A stretch of 64,000 nucleotides of DNA from VAZQ01 sp046733355 (lineage in GTDB: Bacteria > Pseudomonadota > Alphaproteobacteria > Rhizobiales > Xanthobacteraceae): positions 1 to 64,000 of the forward strand of contig JBKPOZ010000034.1 in the NCBI GenBank assembly GCA_046733355.1, read 5' to 3'. This document shows, piece after piece, positions 47,127-55,636 of this stretch. The position numbers and the translations under genes were made by a program. Position 1 is the first letter of the stretch. Every line of letters begins with the position of its first letter. The notes below the pieces were generated by a model. The model did not search any database. It was not told where the DNA came from and worked only from the letters and a program-made list of their open reading frames with translations.

Positions 47127-48432
47127 AAAACGCTCGCCCGCGGCTTCCACGATCAAGGCCGAGAGGATGGCGAGCGTGAGCGGGATTTTGATGGTGAACG
47201 CGGTGCCGCGGCCGCGCGTTGAGCTCACCTCTATGGTGCCGCCGATCTGGTCGACATTGGCGCGCACCACGTCCATGCCGATACCACGCCCCGAAACGCT
47301 GGTGACGCTCGCCACGGTAGAAAAGCCGGGCGCGAAGATGAACTGCTGCAGCTCGGCCTCGCTCATGCGGGCAAGCTCGGCGTGGGAGACGAGTCCGATA
47401 TCCAGCGCGCGAGCGGCGATGCGCTCCATATCGAGGCCGCGTCCGTCGTCCGAGACGTCGATGACGATCTGCCCACCCTGCTGGCTTGCGCTCAGCCTCA
47501 CGGTGCCGCGTTCCGGCTTTCCAGCGGCGATGCGCTGGGCCGCCGTTTCCAGGCCGTGATCGGCGGCATTGCGCACCATATGCGTGAGCGGGTCCTTGAT
47601 AAGCTCGAGCACCTGCCGGTCGAGCTCCGTCTCGGAGCCATGCATTTCGAGCTCAATAGTCTTGCCCAGCTCGGTCGCCAGATCCCGCACCAGCCGCGGC
47701 AGCTTCTTCCAGGCAATGGCGATCGGCTGCATGCGGGTTTGCAGCACGCCCTCCTGCAATTCGGCGGTGATATTGGACAGCCGCTGCAGCGGCGATTTGA
47801 ACTCGGTATCGGCGCGGCGTCGGCCGATCTCAATCAGTTGATTGCGCGTGAGCACCAGCTCGGAAACCATCGTCATGAGCCGGTCGAGCGTGCTCACCTG
47901 AACACGGATCGACGGCTTCGCATTTTTGTCCTTTCCAGCGTCGTGTCCGGCGCTGTTTGGCGCATTGTGCGCCGGCTGCGCCGTCGCGGCAGGGTGCTCG
48001 GCAGCAACCTTCACAGCCGCGGAATCGGCTTGCGAAGCCTCTGCTCCCTCGCTTTCCCGGCAATTGGCTGCCGCCTGCAGCTCGCTGATCAGATCGTCAT
48101 CGTTTCCCTGCGGCTCCTTTCCTGCTTGCTCCAGTGCATTGAGCAGCGCCTTGACGCGATCAATGCTGGCCAGAATCTAAGGTGACTGCTTCGGCCGTAA
48201 CCGCCCTGCCGCTACGGAAGCCTCCGAGCAAAGTCTCGGCCGCGTGGGTGAGGGCCGCCAGGCGTGGCAGGCCGAGAAAACCGCATGTGCCCTTGATGGT
48301 GTGCACAAGGCGGAAGATGTTGTCGAGAATTCTGCTGTTGTTCGGCTCCTGCTCGAAGCGCACCAGCTCCCGATATATCGCCTCAAGGCTTTCCGCCGTC
48401 TCGGTCAGAAACTCGCGCAGCAGGTCGTCCAT
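47127..48432 (-). pseudogene. cheA: CheA chemotaxis kinase, frameshifted and 3'-truncated
   Basis: The chemotaxis histidine kinase. The HPt domain is in the first frame (MDDLLREFLTETAESLEAIY with HTIKGTCGFLG, His near residue 48). A frameshift (an extra G opposite base 48177) breaks the frame before the linker SIDRVKALLNALEQAGKEPQ. The dimerisation and ATPase domains follow: STLDRLMTMVSELVLTRNQLIEIG, HMVRNAADHGLE, DVSDDGRGLD and GRGIGMDVVRANVDQIGG. The frame then stops being CheA-like at GERF (47127), just before the CheW-like regulatory domain, which is lost. Everything beyond is CheB sequence read in the wrong frame. Confidence 0.88.
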
Positions 48433-48796
48433 GGATTTGCACTTTCGACTCAACGCACGCGAGATCGGCGGCATCGACGTGGCTGCGAAGGCCACGACCG
48501 GCGAGCGCCGGCAGTGTGTTGCCAAAGCGTTTAATTTCGGTTGCGCAAAGCCGCACGCGGAAGCGCGCTTCAGCACGGATTAACGGTTCCTTAGCGCTCG
48601 AGCGCTTCAGCCCTGAACAGCGGTGAGGCGTGAAGCAGTAGCCCGGATGAGCGACCCGCCTTCGCTTGCGTTGCAAGCTACGGCGGGTTCCAGTCCGCCG
48701 AAGCGCGGAGCGCGAAGGCGGAAGCGATATCCGTGATCTGCTTTCCCGCATGTCGCTAACGCTCATGCGGGCTACAATTGCCGGGAGAGGAAAAGA
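48433..48796. other. Intergenic region with a REP-like palindrome
   Basis: No gene is supported. The region contains an inverted repeat: GTAGCCCGGATGAGCG at 48638-48653 and CGCTCATGCGGGCTAC at 48759-48774, 15 of 16 positions complementary. Between the arms lie internal GCGGAGCGCGAAGGC-like sub-repeats. Such tags recur in proteobacterial genomes as REP-like elements. Confidence 0.55.
48638..48774. repeat. REP-like inverted repeat (GTAGCCCGGATGAGCG type)
   Basis: Two arms of 16 bases, 15 of which pair, enclose about 105 bases with internal CGCGGAGCGCGAAGGC sub-repeats. It lies between cheA and chpT. Confidence 0.7.
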
Positions 48797-49438
48797 TCAG
48801 CGCGCGCTGATCACCACGGTCTCGCCTTCCGTCTTAAGCTCAACCTTGAGGCCGCACGCGCGCGCGAGCAGCCCCGCATAGAAAGGCTGAATGGCGTGGG
48901 CATCGACCGAGCCGTTCTCGGAGCTGCCTTCCAACAACACAGGCACGGCCTGTGGTATGCGCGCATTGAGGCCTGAGGCAATCAGGCAAAATCCCATGGC
49001 CGCCCCCTCGCCAAGCGGCTCCACCGTGATGGTGCCGCCGCGCGGGATCGTCTGGCTCGCGATGATCAGCATGTTCAGCAACAGCTTGACCCTGTTCTTG
49101 GGCAGGAGCTGGCGGGGGAGCTTCCAGACGAGCTTCGTCTTGTCATCCTCGATGAACGCCTGCGCCATGTTCTGTGCGTCGCCGAGCTCGATCTGCGCCG
49201 CCGCCGAGCCGGCCGCACCGAAAGCAAGCCGGCAGAACTGCAGGCGCGCGGAGGCGGTCTTGGCGCTGCGCTTGATGAGATCAAGCGCAAATGTCTTTGT
49301 TTCCTGGTCGTTTTCCTTGTCTTCCAGCACTTCAAGCCCGTTCACGATCGCGCCGGTCGGACTGATGAGATCATGGCACACGCGCGAGCACAGGAGCGCG
49401 GCGAGATCGAGCGCATCGAGAGCGACGGCTGTGGACAT
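48797..49438 (-). CDS. chpT: Histidine phosphotransferase ChpT
   Basis: A 213-residue histidine phosphotransferase that passes phosphate from the CckA kinase to CtrA and CpdR. The phosphorylated His lies in LCSRVCHDLISPTGAIVNGLEVLED, near residue 22, a segment diagnostic of ChpT. The pseudo-HATPase half contains PKNRVKLLLNMLIIASQTIPRGGTITVEP. I chose the ATG at 49438 (MSTAVALDALDLAALL). It lies beside the chemotaxis remnants and near ctrA, as in many Hyphomicrobiales. It is intact, unlike the che genes around it. Confidence 0.9.
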   Translation of the reverse strand: MSTAVALDALDLAALLCSRVCHDLISPTGAIVNGLEVLEDKENDQETKTFALDLIKRSAKTASARLQFCRLAFGAAGSAAAQIELGDAQNMAQAFIEDDKTKLVWKLPRQLLPKNRVKLLLNMLIIASQTIPRGGTITVEPLGEGAAMGFCLIASGLNARIPQAVPVLLEGSSENGSVDAHAIQPFYAGLLARACGLKVELKTEGETVVISAR

Positions 49439-49616
49439 AAGAATGTCTCCGTTGCGATATCCGGTGGCGGATTGCCACAGGCGGGGCACGACTCACGACG
49501 AGCTCGCCGCGCGCGTCTCTACACCGCGGCTGCGCGAAATGCCAAGTAGTCTATAACGCATTCTGATACGGAACGCCGGATCAGGGCGCCGCGCAGAATC
49601 ATGAGAGATCATCAAC

Positions 49617-50480
49617 GTGCACGTGGCAAAGCATGAATTCGAAGGAGGGCTCCTGGACGAGCTTTCGTCGCTCGTTTCCGCGGCCGGCCAGGCGATCCTC
49701 GCCGCGAGACTGCGTCCGCTGCGTCCCCGCGCCAAAAGCGATCAATCGCCGGTCTGCGCCGCCGACGAGGCCGCCGAGGCTGTGATTCTCGACGGGCTTG
49801 CGCGCCTGCTTCCCGGCGTCTGCGTTATTTCCGAAGAAGCCGCCGCACGCTCGCCGCCAGGAAGCCTTCCCTCGACCTTCGTACTGGTCGATCCGCTTGA
49901 CGGTACCCGGGATTTTCTCGCGGGTCGCGACGAGTTTACGGTGAATGTGGCGATCGTGGAGAGCGGGCGAGTCACGCTCGGCATCGTTGGCGCACCGGCG
50001 AGGGGCACGCTGTGGCGCGGCATCGAAGGTGGCGGCGCCGAACGCTTGCAGCTTGAGCCCCGCGCGCCGGCGCGAGGCGCCCGCGAGCGCACGGCCATAA
50101 AGGTTCGGCCTTGTCCTGCCTCAGGGCTCGTGGTCGCGGTCAGCCGTTCGCACCTCGACAGGCAGACCGAAGCCTTCGTGGCGCGATTGCCGGTGCTCGC
50201 GCGCCTCGCCTGCGGGTCTGCCATCAAGTTCTGTGAGCTCGCGCAAGGAACGGCCGATTGCTATCCGCGCCTTTCACCGACCTGCGAATGGGACGTGGCC
50301 GCCGGGCACGCGGTGCTCGCGGCTGCGGGCGGCCTCGTCGTGGCCCCGGACGGCCAAGCTCTTCGCTACGGGCAGGCGGAGCGGAGTTTCCGCATCAATG
50401 CGTTCGTCGCCTGGGGCGATCCCGCAGGTTCTGAGAGATTTGGTGCAGGCGAGTTGCGTGGCGCCGCCCCGGCGCCATAG
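49617..50480 (+). CDS. cysQ: 3'(2'),5'-bisphosphate nucleotidase (CysQ type)
   Basis: A 287-residue inositol-monophosphatase-fold phosphatase that removes 3'-phosphate from PAP, a by-product of sulfate assimilation. The metal site is VISEEAA (Glu, Glu), with VDPLDGTRDFLAGRDEFTVNVAIV (Asp, Asp-Gly-Thr) next to it; CEWDVAAGHAVLAAAGG supplies the last aspartate. The start is a GTG at 49617. It lies between chpT (divergent) and the EipA gene. The length is normal. A generic inositol phosphatase activity cannot be excluded. Confidence 0.88.
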   Translation: MHVAKHEFEGGLLDELSSLVSAAGQAILAARLRPLRPRAKSDQSPVCAADEAAEAVILDGLARLLPGVCVISEEAAARSPPGSLPSTFVLVDPLDGTRDFLAGRDEFTVNVAIVESGRVTLGIVGAPARGTLWRGIEGGGAERLQLEPRAPARGARERTAIKVRPCPASGLVVAVSRSHLDRQTEAFVARLPVLARLACGSAIKFCELAQGTADCYPRLSPTCEWDVAAGHAVLAAAGGLVVAPDGQALRYGQAERSFRINAFVAWGDPAGSERFGAGELRGAAPAP

Positions 50481-50539
50481 TGTTGCCGCTCTTGACGCGC
50501 TTCGGTTGCGCTTTGGCCGCAAAGCCCGGCTACTTTCGT

Positions 50540-50549
50540 GAGTCGAGTC
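50540..50549. promoter_or_regulatory. Two adjacent GANTC (CcrM) sites before eipA
   Basis: GAGTCGAGTC contains two overlapping-unit GANTC sites at 50540-50544 and 50545-50549, about 35 bases before the eipA start. The Brucella EipA gene is reported as under CtrA and CcrM influence, so methylation control is plausible. Confidence 0.5.
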
Positions 50550-50582
50550 GAGCTGCAGTTGTAATCTCAGAAGGAGCCATCG

Positions 50583-51194
50583 ATGCGGGCCCTCACGCGG
50601 GCGATGTTTGTTGTCCTGATGGTCGTTGCCGCGGGGACAGTGCAGCTGGTCGCGCAGGGCAATCCGCCGCCCCCGCCGCCACAGCAGCAGCCGCAGACGC
50701 AACCGCAGAGTGGTCAATATTCCTCAAACGAGATCGTCGATGCCGGTCACCGCTTTTTCGGCACGATCTCGCGCGGGCTGGCGCAGCTCGTGGAACGGGC
50801 AGGCAGCCAATGGGGCCTGCCGAACGGCTACGTCCTCGGCCAGGAAGCAGGCGGCGCGGTAGTTGCCGGCCTGCGCTATGGCGAGGGCATTCTCTACACC
50901 AAAAACGCCGGCGACTTGCGGGTGTTCTGGCAAGGACCCTCGCTGGGCTGGGACTTCGGCGGCGAAGGCGCGCGGACCATGATGCTGATCTACAGCCTCC
51001 CGGCTACGGGAGCGATCTATCAGCGCTTCGTCGGCATTGACGGCTCTGCGTACTTTGTCGGGGGGTTGGGCATGACCGCGTTGACTGCTGACAACATCGT
51101 GGTGGTTCCCATACGCTCGGGCATAGGCGTACGTCTCGGCGCCAATGTGGGCTATCTGAAGTTCACGCCGGCGGCGACCTGGAACCCGTTCTGA
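50583..51194 (+). CDS. eipA: DUF1134 (EipA-type) periplasmic envelope protein
   Basis: A 203-residue protein with a signal peptide (about residues 1-25, ending QLVAQG) and a Pro/Gln-rich linker. The DUF1134 beta-barrel domain starts at EIVDAGHRFFGTISRGLAQLVERAGSQWG. Conserved glycines and aromatic residues follow (YVLGQEAGGAVVAGLRYG, GDLRVFWQGPSLGWDFGGEGARTMMLIYSL). In Brucella the EipA protein supports envelope integrity under stress. The gene stands alone after cysQ. Confidence 0.9.
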   Translation: MRALTRAMFVVLMVVAAGTVQLVAQGNPPPPPPQQQPQTQPQSGQYSSNEIVDAGHRFFGTISRGLAQLVERAGSQWGLPNGYVLGQEAGGAVVAGLRYGEGILYTKNAGDLRVFWQGPSLGWDFGGEGARTMMLIYSLPATGAIYQRFVGIDGSAYFVGGLGMTALTADNIVVVPIRSGIGVRLGANVGYLKFTPAATWNPF

Positions 51195-51328
51195 TCGACG
51201 CCTGCGCAATCCCGCGCCAATTCTCTGCGCTCTGGATTCAGGTTAACCGGCATGGCCGCTGGCAAGCCGCCGCCCCGCATGCCATGGTGGTGAATTAAGC
51301 GTTAATCACGTTCAGGAGGCGTTTCTCG

Positions 51329-52615
51329 ATGATCGAGCCGATCATGTTTGCGGGGATCGGATTCCTTGTCGCGGCTCTGCTTGTGCTTGGCTTTATTCCC
51401 TTGGTGCATGGACGCGCGGTGCGCTTGACCACGCGCCGGCTCGAGGCGCTCACGCCCGTTTCGCTCGCCGAGATTCAGGCCCAGAAGGATCAGCTGCGCG
51501 CCGAGTTCGCCATGTCGACGCGGCGCCTGGAAATGGCAGTCGAGCAGCTGAAGGCAAAATGCACCAGCCAGCTCGCCGAGATCGGCAAGAAGAGCGATGC
51601 CATCGGCCGGCTCAAGCTGGAGCTCGGCGAAAAGACGGCGGCGCTGTTTGCGCTCGAGGCCAAGGAGAGGCAGCTGAGCGAGCACATAAAAGGATTCGGT
51701 CCCGAGCTGGAAACGAAAACGAAAGCCTACGAGGAGCTGCAGCGAGCGCTGGCCGAGAAGGATGCGGAGCTGGGCCAGGTGACGAACCGCCACCAGGAGG
51801 GCAGCGTATCGGCGGAGAGCCAGCGGGTCGAGCTCGTTGCATTGCGTGCGCAAGCCGAGGCGTTGAAGGGCCAGATCGAAAGTTATGACCAGGAAAGCAA
51901 TCTGCTCGAGGCCCGGCTGCGCGAGAAGACGAGCGAGGCTCAATCATTGAGCAGCCAGCTCGCCGAGGAACGCGGCCGCGCCGAGCAACTGGCAACGCGT
52001 GTGGGCGAGCTCGAGCGCAAGCTGATCGTCCAGGAAACCGAATCCGAGGTGCTCTCTCGACGCGTGCAGGAGCTCACTTCGCGGCTCGAGGAGCAAACCC
52101 GTTTTCTCGCCGAGCGCGAGTTCACCGCCGACAAGCTGCGCGAGGACGCTGCGAGCGCGCAACGCGCCGAGTTGGAAATTCGTGCGGCTTTGGCGGAGGC
52201 CGAAGACCGGCATCGATCCGGCACGGAGGCGATCAGAAGCGAAAAGGGTCTGCTCGACGAGCAGCTGCGCAGATCCGAGGAAGAGCGCGCGCAGCTGCAG
52301 CAAGAGATTGAGGCGATGCGGCGCCAGGCGGAGACCGCATGGGCGGACGAGCGCATGGAGAATGCGGTGCTGCGCGAGCGGATCAACGATGTGGCGGCGC
52401 AGGTTGCGCGCCTGACTGCGAGCCTCGAAGGCCCCGGATCGCCGATCGATACGATCCTGAATGCGGATGCAGCGATCGCCTCTGCCTCCGCACATGGCAG
52501 CAACGGACATCCGATTGCGCCTGCGGCGGAGCCGGCCGGCAAGGGCACGCTTGCCGAGCGCATCCGTGCCTTGCAGAGCAGAGCCTCGCGCATTCCACAG
52601 CCCAACGAGAGCTGA
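51329..52615 (+). CDS. Membrane-anchored coiled-coil protein
   Basis: A 428-residue protein with one N-terminal membrane helix (about residues 6-28, FAGIGFLVAALLVLGFIPLVHG) and an extended coiled coil from about 40 to 375 (LxxEIxx and heptad-like Leu/Ala spacing; ELERKLIVQETESEVLSRRVQELTSRLEEQ). The C-terminus is disordered and rich in Ala and Pro, ending TLAERIRALQSRASR. Arg and Glu are very frequent. Such proteins recur in this order without a known role; a scaffold or division-related function is only a guess. Confidence 0.75.
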   Translation: MIEPIMFAGIGFLVAALLVLGFIPLVHGRAVRLTTRRLEALTPVSLAEIQAQKDQLRAEFAMSTRRLEMAVEQLKAKCTSQLAEIGKKSDAIGRLKLELGEKTAALFALEAKERQLSEHIKGFGPELETKTKAYEELQRALAEKDAELGQVTNRHQEGSVSAESQRVELVALRAQAEALKGQIESYDQESNLLEARLREKTSEAQSLSSQLAEERGRAEQLATRVGELERKLIVQETESEVLSRRVQELTSRLEEQTRFLAEREFTADKLREDAASAQRAELEIRAALAEAEDRHRSGTEAIRSEKGLLDEQLRRSEEERAQLQQEIEAMRRQAETAWADERMENAVLRERINDVAAQVARLTASLEGPGSPIDTILNADAAIASASAHGSNGHPIAPAAEPAGKGTLAERIRALQSRASRIPQPNES

Positions 52616-52647
52616 GCATCCTGAAACTTCCGCGCGCGCAAGTTTGC

Positions 52648-52675
52648 TTGACAGGATGACGCGCGGCCTTAAATC
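52648..52675 (+). promoter_or_regulatory. Probable sigma-70 promoter of tRNA-Val
   Basis: A perfect -35 element TTGACA at 52648-52653 is followed about 15-16 bases later by TTAAAT/TAAATC as a weak -10. It lies right before the tRNA at 52689. Confidence 0.55.
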
Positions 52676-52688
52676 AGCAGCGGTCTTC

Positions 52689-52763
52689 GGGCGCTTAGCT
52701 CAGCGGGAGAGCGTTCCCTTCACACGGGAGAGGTCGTAGGTTCAATCCCTACAGCGCCCACCA
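52689..52763 (+). tRNA. tRNA-Val (anticodon CAC)
   Basis: The cloverleaf is complete: acceptor GGGCGCT pairs with AGCGCCC, the D-arm is GCTCAGCGGGAGAGC, the anticodon arm is TTCCC-TTCACAC-GGGAG with anticodon CAC, and the T-arm is GTAGG-TTCAATC-CCTAC. The 3' ACCA end is encoded. A GTG-reading valine tRNA. It is followed directly by an 18-base inverted repeat and by rearranged DNA, so it may mark an insertion site. Confidence 0.95.
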
Positions 52764-52833
52764 GCCTTCGCTGCTTCGCAGCTTCGGGCTGGCAAGCCAG
52801 CTTCCGATCTCTCGCGCGAAGCAGCGAAGGCTG
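52762..52833. repeat. Perfect 18-bp inverted repeat at the tRNA-Val 3' end
   Basis: Arm 1 (CAGCCTTCGCTGCTTCGC, 52762-52779) is the exact reverse complement of arm 2 (52816-52833). A nested GCTGGCAAGCCAGC hairpin lies inside. The left arm includes the last two bases of the tRNA CCA. It may be the tRNA terminator or an edge of inserted DNA. Confidence 0.75.
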
Positions 52834-52891
52834 CCCGTCGTAGCCGGCAGGGCGAAGACGGGCGATTTCGAGATGAACTTCGCACGCGCTT

Positions 52892-53216
52892 TTCTGCACG
52901 CGGCGCAGATAGATTGCCACGGTGGTGCCGGCCTTCGGCAGGCTCGACACAGTGACGTATCCGCCCGCCTGTCTGGCGAATTCGTAAACCTGTCTCAGGC
53001 CGAGCCCGCTGCCTTTTCCTATTTCCTTGGTCGTGAAAAACGGCTCGAATACGCGAGCGATCAGATGAGCCGGAATGCCCAACCCAGTATCAGAAAACTG
53101 GACTGCGACGAGATCGCCTTTCGCAGTCGACCTTTTTGCCTGCTCGTCGCGGCATTGGGACGTCACGCTTATTCTGAACATTCCGCCTTTGGGCATCGCA
53201 TCCCGTACGTTCACCG
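52892..53216 (-). pseudogene. Duplicated histidine-kinase ATPase-domain fragment
   Basis: This segment encodes the C-terminal catalytic part of the kinase at 53713-54567: the motifs SDTGLGIP, FEPFFTTKE and GKGSGLGLRQVYEFARQAGG are readable, but the N-terminal half, including the phosphorylated His, is absent. It aligns with 53777-54101 over exactly 325 bases with about 15 mismatches and no gaps by my count. The end at 53216 abuts the GFA gene stop. It is a truncated copy, not a working kinase. Confidence 0.85.
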
Positions 53217-53219
53217 GAA

Positions 53220-53630
53220 TTATTCGCGTGGCGGCAGGCCTTCAAAGGCGGGCACGCCCTCCGCAATGAGATGGAAAGACTGACCTTCTGCGGTGAAGAT
53301 CGCCATTTGCGCGCCGCCATAGACTGAAGGATCATCCAGCGTTCCGATCTTAAGAACAACTGGTGGAAGGCCGGGCCGCCGCGTAATCATGTGTGTGCCG
53401 CATCGTGGACAGAATTCCCGCGTTACGGCGTCCGCCTTATCGGGCCGCGTATAGGTCTTCGGCGCGCCTTTCGTGTAGGCGAATCCTTCTGCTGGCATCA
53501 GCATGAACAGATTAGGCGCTCCACCCGAGATATGCTGACACGCGCGGCAGTGGCATTGCGCTCTTAAGACCGGCTTACCCTGCGCAACGTACCGCACGGC
53601 ACCGCAATAGCACCCGCCTTCGAGCCGCAT
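53220..53630 (-). CDS. GFA (glutathione-dependent formaldehyde-activating) family protein
   Basis: A 136-residue zinc-binding protein of the GFA/CENP-V family. The motif MRLEGGCYCGAVRYVAQGKPV opens the fold. The zinc cysteines are CYCG, CHCRACQ and CPRCGTHMI. The core RRPGLPPVVLKIGTLDD is typical. True Gfa activity (adding formaldehyde to glutathione) is shown only for some members. It lies between the two copies of the kinase sequence, its stop 3 bases from the duplicated fragment. Confidence 0.88.
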   Translation of the reverse strand: MRLEGGCYCGAVRYVAQGKPVLRAQCHCRACQHISGGAPNLFMLMPAEGFAYTKGAPKTYTRPDKADAVTREFCPRCGTHMITRRPGLPPVVLKIGTLDDPSVYGGAQMAIFTAEGQSFHLIAEGVPAFEGLPPRE

Positions 53631-53712
53631 GGTACTTCTCCTGCATCGCCGACGCACATGTGGCCATCGGCGCGGTCTTTATGACTCACCGAGGCGTGCT
53701 TTGCCTGTATTC

Positions 53713-54567
53713 TCAAGCCGGAGAACTCGCGAGCGCAAGCCCGGAACGGCAAGGGCGTGCTTCGGCGCGCGCCCCCTTCTGCACGCGGCGCAGATAGATT
53801 GTCACCGTGGTGCCGGCCTTCGGCAGGCTCGACACAGTGACGTATCCGCCCGCCTGTCTGGCGAATTCGTAGACCTGGCTCAGGCCCAACCCGCTGCCTT
53901 TTCCTATTTCCTTGGTAGTGAAAAAGGGCTCGAATACGCGCGCGATCAGATGAGCCGGAATGCCCAACCCGGTATCAGAAAACTGCACTGCGACGAGATC
54001 GCCTTTCGCAGTCGACCTCTTTGCCTGCTCGTCGCGGCGTTGGGACGTCACGCTTATTCTGAACATTCCGCCTTTCGGCATCGCATCCCGTGCGTTCACC
54101 GCAAGGTTGAGCGCGGCAAGCTCGAATTCGCCGCGGTCGATGTTCACCAGACAGGGTAGATCCGGCACCTGCACCTCGATGCCGATGTCGCGCCGCAGGC
54201 AGTGCCGCAACGCGCCGGACATCTCCTGGACCGCGCGGCCGATATCAACCACATCCGGATCGACCGGCCGCGATCCCGCGAACGACAGCAACTTTTCGGT
54301 AAGCCCCTTGGCGCGGTGCGTCATGCGGTCGATCGTGCTCAGGAGCCGCTTGGCCTTTTGCGAGCACAGCTCGTGACGCAGCAGCTCGGCATTCCCGCTG
54401 ATGATCATCAAGACGTTATTCAGATCATGGGCGATGCCGGCCCCCGTCCGCGCGATGGCGTCCACTTCCCGGTGACGCGCAGGTTGCGCCCGCTTTCGCA
54501 ATTCCCTGTCGGAGTTCGGTCGAATGCGCTCGAGCATGCCAATGCCCCCCTGGCTTGTTGCAGTCAT
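53713..54567 (-). CDS. Histidine kinase without sensor domain
   Basis: A 284-residue cytosolic kinase. The HisKA-type helix carries the phosphorylated His at about residue 47 (GAGIAHDLNNVLMIISGNAELL). The HATPase_c motifs are complete: N box FELAALNLAVNARDAMPKGG, G1 SDTGLGIP, F box FEPFFTTKE and G2 GKGSGLGLSQV. There is no sensor or membrane segment. No response regulator lies beside it. It is divergent from the sigma-like operon at 54758, with a 190-base gap. Confidence 0.85.
   Translation of the reverse strand: MTATSQGGIGMLERIRPNSDRELRKRAQPARHREVDAIARTGAGIAHDLNNVLMIISGNAELLRHELCSQKAKRLLSTIDRMTHRAKGLTEKLLSFAGSRPVDPDVVDIGRAVQEMSGALRHCLRRDIGIEVQVPDLPCLVNIDRGEFELAALNLAVNARDAMPKGGMFRISVTSQRRDEQAKRSTAKGDLVAVQFSDTGLGIPAHLIARVFEPFFTTKEIGKGSGLGLSQVYEFARQAGGYVTVSSLPKAGTTVTIYLRRVQKGARAEARPCRSGLALASSPA
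53777..54101 (-). repeat. Direct repeat partner of the 52892-53216 fragment
   Basis: The 325-base stretch inside the intact kinase gene that matches the truncated copy at 52892-53216, about 95% identical without gaps. The two copies lie in the same orientation with an 885-base period and enclose the GFA gene. Confidence 0.85.
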
Positions 54568-54757
54568 GCGCTATCGCACGCTGCCGTTGTGCGGCTGCCT
54601 ATACCCGGAGGTAGCCACTCGGGCGCGCTTTTTTGAAAATCGGCGGTAAATAATATTCGTGAAAAAATGCACGCGCCCTTCAAAAAATCGAACTCTGGCC
54701 CACACTCCTTCTAAAAGCTACTATTTTGCCCGTGCGCCGAGATGGGCGAGGAGGTTT

Positions 54758-55636
54758 ATGTCGGGGGCATCCGTCAAACTGAGCGGCCGTCGGCCCAGGG
54801 ATTACCTGGAGTGCCTGCCCAAACCGCGAAAGGTGCGGGTTGTCGCTCGCATCAGGCGCGCCTATCTGCGGCATTTTCCGCCATTGGCAGAGGATTGCGC
54901 GCAGGAAGCGTGCGCGCGCCTGATTGCCTCGAATTCCGAGTTGAAGAATGCGCCCGCTCCGACAGGCGCCGTGAGCTCCGACTGGTACGATGAAGTGGAA
55001 GATGCGCTGGTGCGATATGCAACCGGGCCGGTGATGCGTCGCGCCGTGGTGAAGGACCTGTGCGCCGGGAAAGGACTGGAGCCACTCGACGCATGGATTA
55101 ACGACTCGGGCGAGGACGGCGAGGATGATCCGTTTTCGCGCCGCGCGACGATCGCCGTCTTTGGCGCAGCGGGCGAGCAGAAGTGGGCGGAGGATCGATG
55201 GCACTGGACCAGGGCCGCCGCCTTGTTGCGCGAGAGGCTGGCGCAACAGCCGAACACGGACCCCCTCGTTCTGCAGGTATTCGATCAGCTCTGTCGCAAC
55301 GCCGACGCGTTCGAGCACGGCCACCTCGGCGACGCCGGTGCCACCCCGGACATCGTGCGCGGGCAAAGTTTTCAGATCAATCACGGCCCGCTGCTGAAGT
55401 CGCTGCAGGAGAACTATCCGGCTGCCGGCTGGGACATCAACAAACTAAGGCTCAAAATCGCCGACCTCGGGCGTGATGCGGCACGCATCGAGGAGAGTCT
55501 GGCCGGCAACGGCATTCTTCTCTTCGAGAGCAATCGCCGTTTCCCGGGCGCGCCTGCCGGCAAGGGCAGACGCGCCTCCGAAGACGATCTGCACGATCCG
55601 GGTGAGGTGGATCCACAAAGAGGCTCCGTGTCATGA
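54758..55636 (+). CDS. Sigma-region-2-like protein of unknown function
   Basis: A 292-residue cytosolic protein. The N-terminal ~60 residues (RKVRVVARIRRAYLRHFPPLAEDCAQEACARLIAS) resemble the helical region 2 of ECF sigma factors, where AEDCAQEAF is typical. The rest is not similar to region 4. It contains an acidic segment (NDSGEDGEDDPF) and a C-terminal disordered tail. The stop overlaps the following start as ATGA, so it is coupled to a membrane protein that looks like an anti-sigma partner. No known family fits the whole chain; the sigma-like reading is an inference. Confidence 0.55.
   Translation: MSGASVKLSGRRPRDYLECLPKPRKVRVVARIRRAYLRHFPPLAEDCAQEACARLIASNSELKNAPAPTGAVSSDWYDEVEDALVRYATGPVMRRAVVKDLCAGKGLEPLDAWINDSGEDGEDDPFSRRATIAVFGAAGEQKWAEDRWHWTRAAALLRERLAQQPNTDPLVLQVFDQLCRNADAFEHGHLGDAGATPDIVRGQSFQINHGPLLKSLQENYPAAGWDINKLRLKIADLGRDAARIEESLAGNGILLFESNRRFPGAPAGKGRRASEDDLHDPGEVDPQRGSVS

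Noticed and set aside
52720..53214. A longer kinase-like protein ending in VGAVGIEPTTSPV
   Set aside because: That ending is simply the antisense translation of the tRNA-Val. It is a well-known annotation artefact, so the open frame is not evidence for a real gene end.
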